Shown: positions 7,664-15,553 of the stretch, piece after piece
Position numbering within the stretch: position 1 is the first letter of the stretch
How the letters are laid out: each line of letters starts with the position of its first letter
Assembly (NCBI RefSeq): GCF_002246015.1
Contig: NZ_NOLJ01000006.1
Span: 1-36,136, forward strand
Direction of reading: 5' to 3'
Source of the DNA: Nostoc sp. 'Peltigera membranacea cyanobiont' 210A
GTDB lineage: Bacteria; Cyanobacteriota; Cyanobacteriia; Cyanobacteriales; Nostocaceae
Length of the DNA stretch: 36,136 bases
The notes under the pieces: model-generated
Told to the model about the DNA's origin: nothing
The model's input: the letters and a program-made list of their open reading frames with translations, nothing else
Database searches by the model: none
Made by a program: the position numbers and the translations under genes

Positions 7664-8905
7664 ATGTTTAGCAGAATTCGTGGTCTTTTGAGCCAATTTT
7701 TCAGCAGAACAAGAACAATCAATAACGAACCTCTGAATAAAGTCAGTTTGATTGTCATTATTATAGTTGATATTTTTATCTTAATTAATGTTTTTACCGG
7801 ACTTGATGATATTAGCAGATGGCATATCAGTCCGACTGAAGCTTATCCATGTTATTCAGAGTGGCAAAATTACCGGATAAAAACTACTAAAGATAAAGAC
7901 TATGAAATTGTTAGACTTTCATTGTCATCTTACACGAACAATCAATTTAGTTTTCGGGGAAACTATCAACAAGCCGAAGCCGGACATCTGGGTAAGGTTT
8001 CTCAAACGTGTTTACAATATGCCGATTACAAAGATAAGATTAAGAATTCGGAAAAGCAGCAAATTATCAAAACTATCGAGCAAAAACAAGCAAAAATTAG
8101 TAGACTGGAACAAGCCAATAGCACTATTAAATCTCAGTATGACTCAACGCTCTTAGAAAAAATTGCAGGTCAGAGTAGCGAACAATCAATTAACCAAGTC
8201 AGTGCTGAAAAAGCTAAACAGGCATTAGAAGAAAATAATCGCCAAATTTCTACTCTTAAACAAGAAACTTCTACTCTTAAAAATGAACTACTTACCAAAC
8301 CAGAAAGCATTAGTTTTATAGCCTTTATTAAAGATAACAATCGATTCCAAGAAGTCGATAAAGGCTATCAGCAGGCATCATTTTGGTATCCAAGTATTCA
8401 ACTTGGTTTTCAGTCTCTCTTTCTTTTACCACTGATTCTCATTGCTTTATTAGTTCATAAATTTTCCCAAAGAAGAGGATATGGACTCGTTTCGCTAATT
8501 AGCTGGCATTTGCTAGTTATCTTTTTTATCCCATTAATCGTTAAAATATTTGAATTTCTCCAAGTAGGTGCAATATTTAAATTTTTATTTGATATAATTA
8601 GCGCCATTTTTGGCGGTTTACTTTTCCTGATAAATTATCTTTATATCTTGCTGATTCCAGTTATTGGTTTTGGAATCATCCAGTTTTTTCAAAAATTTGT
8701 CTTTAACGCTAAAGTCCAAGCAGCTAGCAGAGTTCAAAAATCAAGATGTGTCAATTGTGCCAAGAAAATTCGACATCTTGATACTTACTGTCCCCACTGC
8801 GGTTATTATCAGTATATTGAATGCCATAACTGTCATAATCTTACTTATAAGCATTTGTCATACTGTAAACATTGTGGAACTTCTCAAGTTTCCAGTAATT
8901 TGTAA
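7664..8905 (+). CDS. Membrane protein with coiled coil and C-terminal double zinc ribbon
   Basis: 413 residues, family not recognised. A first membrane segment lies at about 28-47. A soluble region follows and contains a long Gln/Lys/Glu-rich coiled coil at about 128-212. Three or four hydrophobic segments come next (roughly 236-335). The C-terminal tail carries two CxxC-x10-CxxC zinc ribbons: Cys362, 365, 376, 379 and Cys387, 390, 401, 404. The layout resembles DZANK-type double ribbons attached to membrane proteins, but the function is unknown. The tail is followed 36 bases later by the PAP2 gene, so the two may be expressed together. Codon use is more AT-rich than in the neighbouring redox genes. 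Confidence 0.8.
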   Translation: MFSRIRGLLSQFFSRTRTINNEPLNKVSLIVIIIVDIFILINVFTGLDDISRWHISPTEAYPCYSEWQNYRIKTTKDKDYEIVRLSLSSYTNNQFSFRGNYQQAEAGHLGKVSQTCLQYADYKDKIKNSEKQQIIKTIEQKQAKISRLEQANSTIKSQYDSTLLEKIAGQSSEQSINQVSAEKAKQALEENNRQISTLKQETSTLKNELLTKPESISFIAFIKDNNRFQEVDKGYQQASFWYPSIQLGFQSLFLLPLILIALLVHKFSQRRGYGLVSLISWHLLVIFFIPLIVKIFEFLQVGAIFKFLFDIISAIFGGLLFLINYLYILLIPVIGFGIIQFFQKFVFNAKVQAASRVQKSRCVNCAKKIRHLDTYCPHCGYYQYIECHNCHNLTYKHLSYCKHCGTSQVSSNL

Positions 8906-8940
8906 TCAGTGAAGTCATCGATTGCCTTTTAAATTTAGAC

Positions 8941-9708
8941 ATGGAAAAAGAGAAACAAATTAATAAAGAGAGTCAATCGCCGCTTGATTTTCTCAAAAAC
9001 CTGTTGATTGCTCGTTGGCGATCGCTCTTACTCCTTTTGATCGGAGTCTATTTACCTTTGCAGGTTTTTGAAATCCTGACAGTGAGGATATGGGAGAATC
9101 AAGCGGGTTTTCCGTGGGATGTACCGATTCTGTTGGCAGTTCATTCTACAACAAACCCACAGTTAGATGTTTTAGCTGTCACCCTAGCTACAATTGGGTT
9201 GCCTTGGACGGCGATACTGATTTTGGGTGCGATCGCACTAATATTATTACTTAAAAAACGCTGGCGATCGCTAGCTTATTTACTCACCGCCTCAGCAGGA
9301 AGCGTCATCATCAACCGCACCGCAAAGCAATTAATGCATCGAGTGCGTCCACAATTGTGGCAGTCCATTGCACCTGAGTCTAGTTTTGCATTTCCTAGCG
9401 CTCATGCGATGACGAGTGTAACACTGGTAGCAATTTTGCTGTTCTTAACTTGGGCTACCTCTTGGCGCTGGTTGGTTCTTATATTTGGCAGCTTATACAT
9501 CATCGCAATTGCGTGGTGTCGTCTCTATCTAGGAGTTCATTTTCCTAGTGATATTCTTGCAGGTTGGATGGTTGCATTAGGTTGGACAATTGGTGTAAGT
9601 CTGATTATCAAACCGTATATAACTATAGCCAAATCCTTAGATGGCGAACGTCCTAAAGATGAAACTACTTTACTCCCTGAAGAAATAAAGTCGATAAATG
9701 AGGAGTAA
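8941..9708 (+). CDS. PAP2-family membrane lipid phosphatase
   Basis: 255 residues. An integral membrane phosphatase of the type acting on undecaprenyl diphosphate, phosphatidate or similar lipids. The three family motifs are present: K-x6-RP at residues 129-137 (KQLMHRVRP), PSAH at 152-155 (usual PSGH) and R-x5-H-x3-D at 194-204 (RLYLGVHFPSD). About six hydrophobic segments surround them. The charged N- and C-terminal tails are probably cytoplasmic. The exact lipid substrate cannot be told from the sequence. Confidence 0.9.
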   Translation: MEKEKQINKESQSPLDFLKNLLIARWRSLLLLLIGVYLPLQVFEILTVRIWENQAGFPWDVPILLAVHSTTNPQLDVLAVTLATIGLPWTAILILGAIALILLLKKRWRSLAYLLTASAGSVIINRTAKQLMHRVRPQLWQSIAPESSFAFPSAHAMTSVTLVAILLFLTWATSWRWLVLIFGSLYIIAIAWCRLYLGVHFPSDILAGWMVALGWTIGVSLIIKPYITIAKSLDGERPKDETTLLPEEIKSINEE

Positions 9709-9712
9709 TTTC

Positions 9713-9799
9713 AGCCCTCACCCTAAATCCCTCTCCCAAGGGAGAGGGACTTTGAAATTGGCTCTTCTTCTCGCAATTTTGGGAGAAGGAGTTGAGGGC
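9713..9799. repeat. Inverted-repeat element (gccctcaccc.../...gagggc)
   Basis: Arms beginning gccctcaccctaaatccctc and ending gggagaaggagttgagggc make an imperfect palindrome of 87 bp, a common Nostoc intergenic element. The rest of 9800-10173 is without recognisable genes; a 61-codon frame at 9998 has no coding character that I can support. Confidence 0.65.
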
Positions 9800-10173
9800 A
9801 AATTTTGTATTTGTGCAAGATGATTATTAAAACCAGAGCAAAGCAAAAAAGTTATCCAGGAGATGACGAAACAAGTGATTGCTACTTTTGGTTTAACTCA
9901 AATTTCGTGAAATGGTATCAGTCACAGATAAGAAGTTTTTGCGTCATGTGTCATATTTGATAACGCTGCATATACCTCGCGAACCTTTTTATGTTCTGTG
10001 CTACCCCAGTTTATTGAGCCGATACATAACATCCACTCATTAGGGCACAATCCCCTGGACGATGCTTATTCACGAAACAATCAGCGTTTGAGACATTGTG
10101 CCTTAACCAAAGAATACGGGTTTCAGCTTTCTCGGCTACCTTTTAAGACATGGATTATTTGTCCAGATAGTAA

Positions 10174-10449
10174 CTACTTCTGACAATCCTGTGGACCCCC
10201 CGTGTAAACAATCGATTGGTAGCGTCCTTGGTCTGTTTGGATTGTTACACAGTAGTTGGTTTTGCCTTCTAGCCAGTAGCTATAGTTGCGATCGCTACGG
10301 TCTTTCGGGATGAAAGTTAGATAATGTCCGTTTTAGACGTATTTATGAGGTGTGACTTGAATTTGTCCTGGGTAAAGAGACTTGATTTGCGCTTCGGTGT
10401 CGCCAATTTTTGCACCTTTGAAAGTCAAGAATTTAGTTTTGCTATTCAT
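10174..10449 (-). pseudogene. Broken small protein gene with an in-frame stop
   Basis: The minus-strand ATG at 10449 overlaps the kinase stop codon (ATGA). The first 38 codons read MNSKTKFLTF-KGAKIGDTEA-QIKSLYPGQI-QVTPHKYV. A TAA follows at 10335-10333, and the same frame then continues sensibly for 52 codons (NGHYLTFIPKD...YWLEGKTNYC...) to a TAG at 10176-10174. The continuity of amino-acid character across the stop points to a single nonsense mutation. The domain reminds me of small exported cyanobacterial proteins with an IGD-x-QIKxLYPG motif. Such proteins usually carry a signal peptide, which is absent here, so the 5' end may also be lost. A functional 38-residue peptide cannot be excluded. 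Confidence 0.65.
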
Positions 10450-13400
10450 AATTGGATATTTTCCTCAGTTAAGTCGATAATTTCATCGAAGCAAAAGTTA
10501 CGGACTAAATTTGCCAATTTTTCTGTCAAAGCAGAATGAGTTTGGGGAATTTGCTCAATTAGTTGCAAAATCCTTTCAGCATCGACTTCAACGGCTGCCT
10601 GATTAAGTTCTATTAGCCATTGGGCAGGCATAATGGTAATTGCGGAGCGAAGATCCAAGATGGAAGATTGAGTATTCTCTAGGTTTTTGTCTGTTCCATC
10701 TTCATTGCTTTCTTCTGCACAGATATAACGTACTTGCAAATATTCAGCGATTTTTTCAAAAATCACTTGCTCCCGGAATGGCTTACGAACCAAGTCGTCA
10801 CAACCTGCGGCTAAGATACTTGCCTGTTGTTCTTCAAAAGCGCTGGCAGTTAGGGCAATAATTACGGTGCGGAAATTTGTAGTTGTATTTTTTTCCCTGG
10901 CTCTAATCTCTTTAGTTGCATCGTAGCCGTTTATGACAGGCATCCGCATATCCATCCAAATTAGATGAGGTTGCCAGGTTTGCCAAATTGCGATCGCTTC
11001 TTGTCCATTATTCGCAGCCTCAATTTCAAAACCAATGCTACCAAGAAGTTGCACTATGAGATCGCGGTTTTCTTTACGGTCATCTACTACCAGAATACGG
11101 TAAGTAGGTTGGTTTGCTGCCAGTTTGAGTACGCGTCCCTTATTTAATTTTGGTGTAGTTTTCAAAGCTGCGGCTAAATTCACTTGAATGTCAAAACTAA
11201 AAGTAGCTCCTTGCCCAAGGCGACTCGTCAAGTGAATATCGCCTCCCAGCAACCGCACAAATTGACGACTGATAGTCAATCCTAATCCAGTACCCTCCTT
11301 AGTTTGAATACCGCTGGTTGTCTGGACAAAAGGCTGAAACAGATTAGTCATTTCTTCTGCTGCTATTCCCCGTCCAGTGTCTTGAATTTCAAAAAATAAG
11401 GATGGGGAAGAGGCAGAGGGGCAGGGTGCGGGGGGCAGAGGAGAGGAATTTTCCCCCTGCTCCCGTTCGGCTACGCTCACGGCAAGCCTGCTCCCTGCTC
11501 CCTGCTCCCCACTCCCCAACCTCACCCGCAACGTTACTCCCCCACTCTGAGTAAACTTGACGGCGTTACCCAAAAGATTAATGAGAACTTGACGGAGTTT
11601 ACCTTCATCTGTTTGGATGTAACGGGGGAGATTGGGAGCCATTTCAAATCTGAGAAACAATTGCTTCGCTTGCGTCCGCACTTGGAACATCTCTTGTAAT
11701 GTTTGCAACAGCAGATAAAGGTCGAAGTCTTCAGGGTTGAAAATGATCTGTCCAGCCTCAATTTTGGACATTTCCAAAACATCGTTAATCAGATTAAGCA
11801 AGTGTTCTCCACTGCGGTTAATGGTAGCTAATGATTCACGCTGGTTTGAGTTGAGGCTAGTGTCTCGCTCCATTAATTGGGAAAAACCCAAAATCGCATT
11901 TAGAGGAGTGCGGAGTTCGTGACTCATGTTAGCAAGGAAAGCACTTTTGGCTCGGTTGGCAGTTTCGGCGGCTTCTTTGGCAATTCTCAACGCTTCTTCT
12001 GCCTGGTATCTAGCTCGACCGATCGCAATTATTTCACCTACCAGTTTCAATAGATTAATATCTTCTTGGTTCCAGGTTTTTGAGTAGTGAATCATCGCTG
12101 CGCCAACAAACCCAACTACTTTGCCAGCATGAACCATTGGCACAGCGAGTATAGACTGAAACGACATACTTTCAAAAAGTTTTCGCTCAGGTAAATGCAG
12201 GGGTAAATCTTCCACACAAGAGATTTGTCGATGCTTACCACGGAGAATCGGCTCGTAGAAATAGGGGAAAACTTCCACAGGCGAACCTCTGGCAATATCA
12301 ATCAATGGTGCAACATCTTCGCCACACCATTCATGAATCAGGTTGAATTCACGTTGATATTGGGAGCATTCAAAAATGCAGCTGTGTTCAGCATCAATAA
12401 ATTGAGCGATCGCTCGCAGTGTAAAATTAATTGCTGTTGCTAAATCTTGGTCAATAAATTGCCGAGAAATGCTGCTGATTAAACTTTCGGCTTGAGTACG
12501 ACGTTGCAAGGCTGCTTCAGCTTGTTTGCGTTCTGTAATATCGCGTCCCACACCGGCGATCGCAATTTCACCATTGGGAGTGTTAATTGTGGAAGTATTA
12601 AAGTTGAACCATCGCCAGCCACCATCTTGATGGCGCAATCGCACTTCAATATTAGTCAACTTTTCGCCAGTTATCGCCCTTTGTAAGGCACTGGCGCTAA
12701 TTGCGAAATCTTCAGGCTTGGTAAACTCCACCACAGAATGACCTTCGATTTCCTCTAGGCTGTAACCCATGATTGCAGTCACATTCGGTGAGTGATAAGT
12801 AAAAATTCCTTCTGGTGAGAGGACAAATATCAGATCGTTGGCATTTTCAACAATGCTACGGAATTTTAACTCACTTTCTTGGAGGGCTGCTTCGGCGCGT
12901 TTGCGTTCTGTGGCATCGGTGCCGACTGAAAGAATTTCGATTAAGTTTCCTTGGGCATCTAAAATGGGTTTATTCGCCCAGACTATCCAGACGCGATCGC
13001 CATTTTTACATAAGTTCTCGTTTTCGTTAAATAGATAGTTTTCTGGCTGCTGACAAATATCAACCATTAATGTCTGCAAATCGCGTCCAGAAGTTTCGGT
13101 TTCTGGAACAATTGTACCGATAACATTGCTTCCTGTAATTTCATCTATATCGAAACCAAAAAGCCTTTGACCGTAGTCATTTAAAAATATAATATCACCA
13201 TTGCCATCCCAACGCAGAATTATACAGTTAGCCGTTTGCACCAAATCGCGGTACTGTGCTTCGCTTTGGCGTAAAGCCTCCTCGGTGCGTTTGCGAGCCG
13301 TAATATCCCGCACTATTGCTAAAATATGTCGCTTGCCATTGTAAATGCAGGTTGTTCCTTTGACTTCCACATCTATTAAACTGCCATCTTTGCAGATATC

Positions 13401-14831
13401 AACTGCTTGTCCATAAAATTGCTCACCAGCTCGTGTTTTCTCGACAAACTCTAGAAAAACAGAATGTGAGTCTGGATGAATATAAACAGATGGATATAAA
13501 GCGAGAAATTCTTCATAAGAGTAACCGTGCATTTGACAAGCCGCCGGATTAACTTCGACGACTTTTTCAGTCTCTATTTCAGTAATAAATAGTCCATCAT
13601 TGATTGCTTCAAAAATACTGCGGTATTGTAATTCACTTTGTCGCAGTGCTGCTTCTGCTCTTTGGCGTTGGGTGATGTCGCGGAAGCTCCACACTCTACC
13701 AATAATTTGTTCGCCGATGCGCTGAGGACAAGAGTAGCGCTCAAATACTCTGCCATCTTCTAGTTCTAACCAGTCGTAACTAACTAATTCCGGCTGTGAA
13801 TATAATTCTCGGACTCGTTGCAAAAATCCATCGGGATCTTTTAGCTGATTTGCCAGATATGCTAGTCGCTGAGGATGATCTGGTTCCGTCAAAAGTCCTG
13901 GTGGAATTGACCACATTTCTAAGAACTTTTGATTGTAACTAGCAATCTTACTTGAGCTATCGACTACTAATATACCGTCTTGAATCGATTCAAAGATAGC
14001 ACTCAACAGAGACAGAGAGTTTTCTAAAGCTACTTGAGTTTGTTTGCGTTCGCTCAGATCCCGTCCTAAAACCACCAAAGCTTTGCGTTTACCATCTTCG
14101 TGAAATAGGGGAGCTTTAATCATATCTAAACTGCTCATTGTCCCATCAGGGCGAGGAATAGCTTCTTCTACCCGATGCACACATCCCAATTGCCAAGCTT
14201 GTTCATCTGTTTTATCGCAGTTGAGCAAAGCATCGTAATAAAAATTACTAAATTCTGCCAGTTCTGAGTCTCTTTTGCCTTGATAATCAACGCCTTGTAG
14301 CTCTAAAAATTCTAGGTTAGCCTGGTTTGACAGCAACCATTTTCCTTCGCCGTCTTTTAAACAGATAATATCGGGTGTAGCGTTAATTAATGTCTGCAAT
14401 CGCTCCTCAATCTCTTGCAAGGATTCTTGAGTGCGTTGAGTCAGCGTGATATCCCGAATTACCAGTATTGCACAGCGATCGCTAATCAATCCAGTACAGC
14501 TACCGGAAATTTGTAGCGTTATTTGCTCATCTTGCTGCAACTGATAATTTGTTGTTTCATAATCTCCATTGAGTATCTGCACATCAGGATAGCAGGATAA
14601 AGCAACTGGTTGTCCTAATTGTGTCAGGGGTAGCAAGTTAGTTAACTTCCCACCGCAGACAGTAGCGTGAGATTGGTTTACCAGAGACTCAAAGCGAGAA
14701 TTGCACCATTGAATGAGTCGGTCTTCTCCTACCCAGACTACAGCATCAGCGATCGCACCAAGTGTTACTTCCATCTTGTTCACAATGGCTTGCAATTGCT
14801 TTACTTGCTCTAGCTGTTGTGTACTCATCAA
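10446..14831 (-). CDS. Hybrid sensor histidine kinase, six PAS + GAF + HisKA + HATPase + receiver
   Basis: 1461 residues, no membrane segments seen, so probably a cytoplasmic sensor. Six PAS/PAC modules end at about residues 134, 260, 390, 514, 644 and 764, each closing with an RDI/L-type PAC motif and a coiled linker. A GAF domain spans about 780-935. The dimerisation domain has the phospho-acceptor His971 in NMSHELRTPL. The ATP-binding domain has the N box LINLLGNAVKFT, the G1 box DTGRGI and the G2 box GTGLGL. A receiver follows, with Asp1294 in MDMRMP. The last 80 residues are helical. A stretch of 38 residues (1107-1144) encoded by repetitive DNA is inserted in the ATP-binding domain just before the G1 box. 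The kinase follows the response regulator at 15554-17878 on the same strand and is its likely partner. Confidence 0.95.
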   Translation of the reverse strand: MMSTQQLEQVKQLQAIVNKMEVTLGAIADAVVWVGEDRLIQWCNSRFESLVNQSHATVCGGKLTNLLPLTQLGQPVALSCYPDVQILNGDYETTNYQLQQDEQITLQISGSCTGLISDRCAILVIRDITLTQRTQESLQEIEERLQTLINATPDIICLKDGEGKWLLSNQANLEFLELQGVDYQGKRDSELAEFSNFYYDALLNCDKTDEQAWQLGCVHRVEEAIPRPDGTMSSLDMIKAPLFHEDGKRKALVVLGRDLSERKQTQVALENSLSLLSAIFESIQDGILVVDSSSKIASYNQKFLEMWSIPPGLLTEPDHPQRLAYLANQLKDPDGFLQRVRELYSQPELVSYDWLELEDGRVFERYSCPQRIGEQIIGRVWSFRDITQRQRAEAALRQSELQYRSIFEAINDGLFITEIETEKVVEVNPAACQMHGYSYEEFLALYPSVYIHPDSHSVFLEFVEKTRAGEQFYGQAVDICKDGSLIDVEVKGTTCIYNGKRHILAIVRDITARKRTEEALRQSEAQYRDLVQTANCIILRWDGNGDIIFLNDYGQRLFGFDIDEITGSNVIGTIVPETETSGRDLQTLMVDICQQPENYLFNENENLCKNGDRVWIVWANKPILDAQGNLIEILSVGTDATERKRAEAALQESELKFRSIVENANDLIFVLSPEGIFTYHSPNVTAIMGYSLEEIEGHSVVEFTKPEDFAISASALQRAITGEKLTNIEVRLRHQDGGWRWFNFNTSTINTPNGEIAIAGVGRDITERKQAEAALQRRTQAESLISSISRQFIDQDLATAINFTLRAIAQFIDAEHSCIFECSQYQREFNLIHEWCGEDVAPLIDIARGSPVEVFPYFYEPILRGKHRQISCVEDLPLHLPERKLFESMSFQSILAVPMVHAGKVVGFVGAAMIHYSKTWNQEDINLLKLVGEIIAIGRARYQAEEALRIAKEAAETANRAKSAFLANMSHELRTPLNAILGFSQLMERDTSLNSNQRESLATINRSGEHLLNLINDVLEMSKIEAGQIIFNPEDFDLYLLLQTLQEMFQVRTQAKQLFLRFEMAPNLPRYIQTDEGKLRQVLINLLGNAVKFTQSGGVTLRVRLGSGEQGAGSRLAVSVAEREQGENSSPLPPAPCPSASSPSLFFEIQDTGRGIAAEEMTNLFQPFVQTTSGIQTKEGTGLGLTISRQFVRLLGGDIHLTSRLGQGATFSFDIQVNLAAALKTTPKLNKGRVLKLAANQPTYRILVVDDRKENRDLIVQLLGSIGFEIEAANNGQEAIAIWQTWQPHLIWMDMRMPVINGYDATKEIRAREKNTTTNFRTVIIALTASAFEEQQASILAAGCDDLVRKPFREQVIFEKIAEYLQVRYICAEESNEDGTDKNLENTQSSILDLRSAITIMPAQWLIELNQAAVEVDAERILQLIEQIPQTHSALTEKLANLVRNFCFDEIIDLTEENIQL
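11400..11513. repeat. STRR-like repeat inserted in frame inside the kinase ATP-binding domain
   Basis: 114 bp of C/T-rich short repeats (ctccctg units, then a stretch with cggctacgctcacggcaagc, then more C-rich DNA) lie between the codons for VRLG and LFFEIQDTGRGI. The insert keeps the reading frame and encodes a Ser/Pro/Gly/Glu-rich loop. It is the same class of repeat as seen between genes at 362, 1433 and 29541. Confidence 0.8.
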
Positions 14832-14990
14832 CGACTCCTGTTAAATAATTCGTAATGACGCTCCTGCGGACGCTCGAGTACTCGCTACCGCTTCGCTAAC
14901 GCTACCGCTGCGCTAACGTAATTAGTAATTATTATGAATTAAATACTGTACAAATTAATAATCCTGTGCTAAAGATGATACTAATAAATC

Positions 14991-15080
14991 TGTATAGTGA
15001 TTGTATCGTTAGTCCCTGACTGAAATATTCGACTACAGCAAAACTACATATTCTCTTCATTTTACAAAAATGCGATCGCC
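14991..15080 (-). pseudogene. Duplicated 3'-end fragment of the response regulator gene
   Basis: Read on the minus strand, this piece encodes ICSFAVVEYFSQGLTIQSLY. The true end of the regulator reads VICNFAVVEYPNDGLTIQSLY. At the DNA level, ttgtatcgttag, actacagcaaaa and tacatatt are shared with 15580-15661, including the HIP1 site that follows. The fragment is out of context, with only the last 25 or so codons, and runs into the 21-bp tandem array exactly at the HIP1 site. It is either a local duplication or the remnant of a tandem paralogue. Confidence 0.7.
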
Positions 15081-15290
15081 AAATTAACAAATGCGAACCC
15101 CGAAATAACAAATGCGAACCCCGAATCAACAAATGCGAACCCCGAAGTAACAAATGCGAACGCCGAATCAACAAATGCGAACCCCGAAGTAACAAATGTG
15201 AACGCCGAATCAACAAATGCGAACCCCGAAGTAACAAATGCGATCGCCGAAGTAACAAATGCGAACGCCAAATTAACAAATGCGTAAGCG
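15068..15290. repeat. 21-bp tandem array, about 10.5 units
   Basis: Ten units start aaatgcg at 15068, 15089, 15110 and so on up to 15257, with a partial eleventh ending near 15290. The unit core is aaatgcgaaccccgaa followed by a variable dinucleotide and aac. Units ending gaagt and gaatc alternate in the middle, giving a 42-bp super-period. The first and ninth units contain gcgatcgc. Because 21 is a multiple of three, all frames repeat as heptapeptides. Confidence 0.9.
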
Positions 15291-15382
15291 TATCCAGCAC
15301 TTCTCTACGAGACGCAGCGCGTAGCTTGCTCCCCCGGAGGGGTACGACAAAGCTCAGTGACCACCGTAGGCATCTTAAAATA

Positions 15383-15526
15383 CATCGGTTCTCAGTTGAG
15401 TGCAATACAGACCTAACCCCCAGCCCCTTCCCTACAAGGGAAGGGGAGTAAAGTCAAAGCCTCTCTCCTCTTAGGAGAGAGGTTTGGAGAGAGGTCAGAC
15501 TGTATTGCTTCCATTCGAGAACCGAT
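15383..15526. mobile_element. MITE-like element with atcggttctc ends
   Basis: The left end catcggttctcagttgag and the right end ctcgagaaccgat-like form (attcgagaaccgatat) are inverted, and the similarity runs on to gcaatacag on the left and ctgtattgc on the right. The interior holds the C-rich/G-rich palindrome acccccagccccttcc...ggaaggggag. No clear target-site duplication is visible. Confidence 0.6.
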
Positions 15527-15553
15527 ATAAATCAAACCCTTGCAGTACAGTAA

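Larger units (their letters stand above)
14832..15553. other. Repeat-filled spacer between regulator and kinase genes
   Basis: 720 bases with no credible gene. It contains, from the kinase side: a short palindromic repeat at about 14850-14920 (cgctaccg/cgctaac units); a fragment matching the 3' end of the regulator gene (14991-15080); a 21-bp tandem array (15068-15290); another short palindromic repeat (15295-15360); and an inverted-repeat element (15383-15526). A long minus-strand frame crosses the array with a heptapeptide repeat, but it only follows from the 21-bp period and I do not call it a gene. Confidence 0.75.

Noticed and set aside
9998..10183. 61-codon plus-strand frame
   Set aside because: No ribosome site and no recognisable domain. 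Its end overlaps the broken gene on the other strand, which reads better.
14932..15405. 157-codon minus-strand frame with HLLLRGS-type heptapeptides
   Set aside because: The repeat peptide is a direct product of the 21-bp period, and the frame joins a gene fragment, an array and a palindromic repeat. Kept only as a finding about the array.
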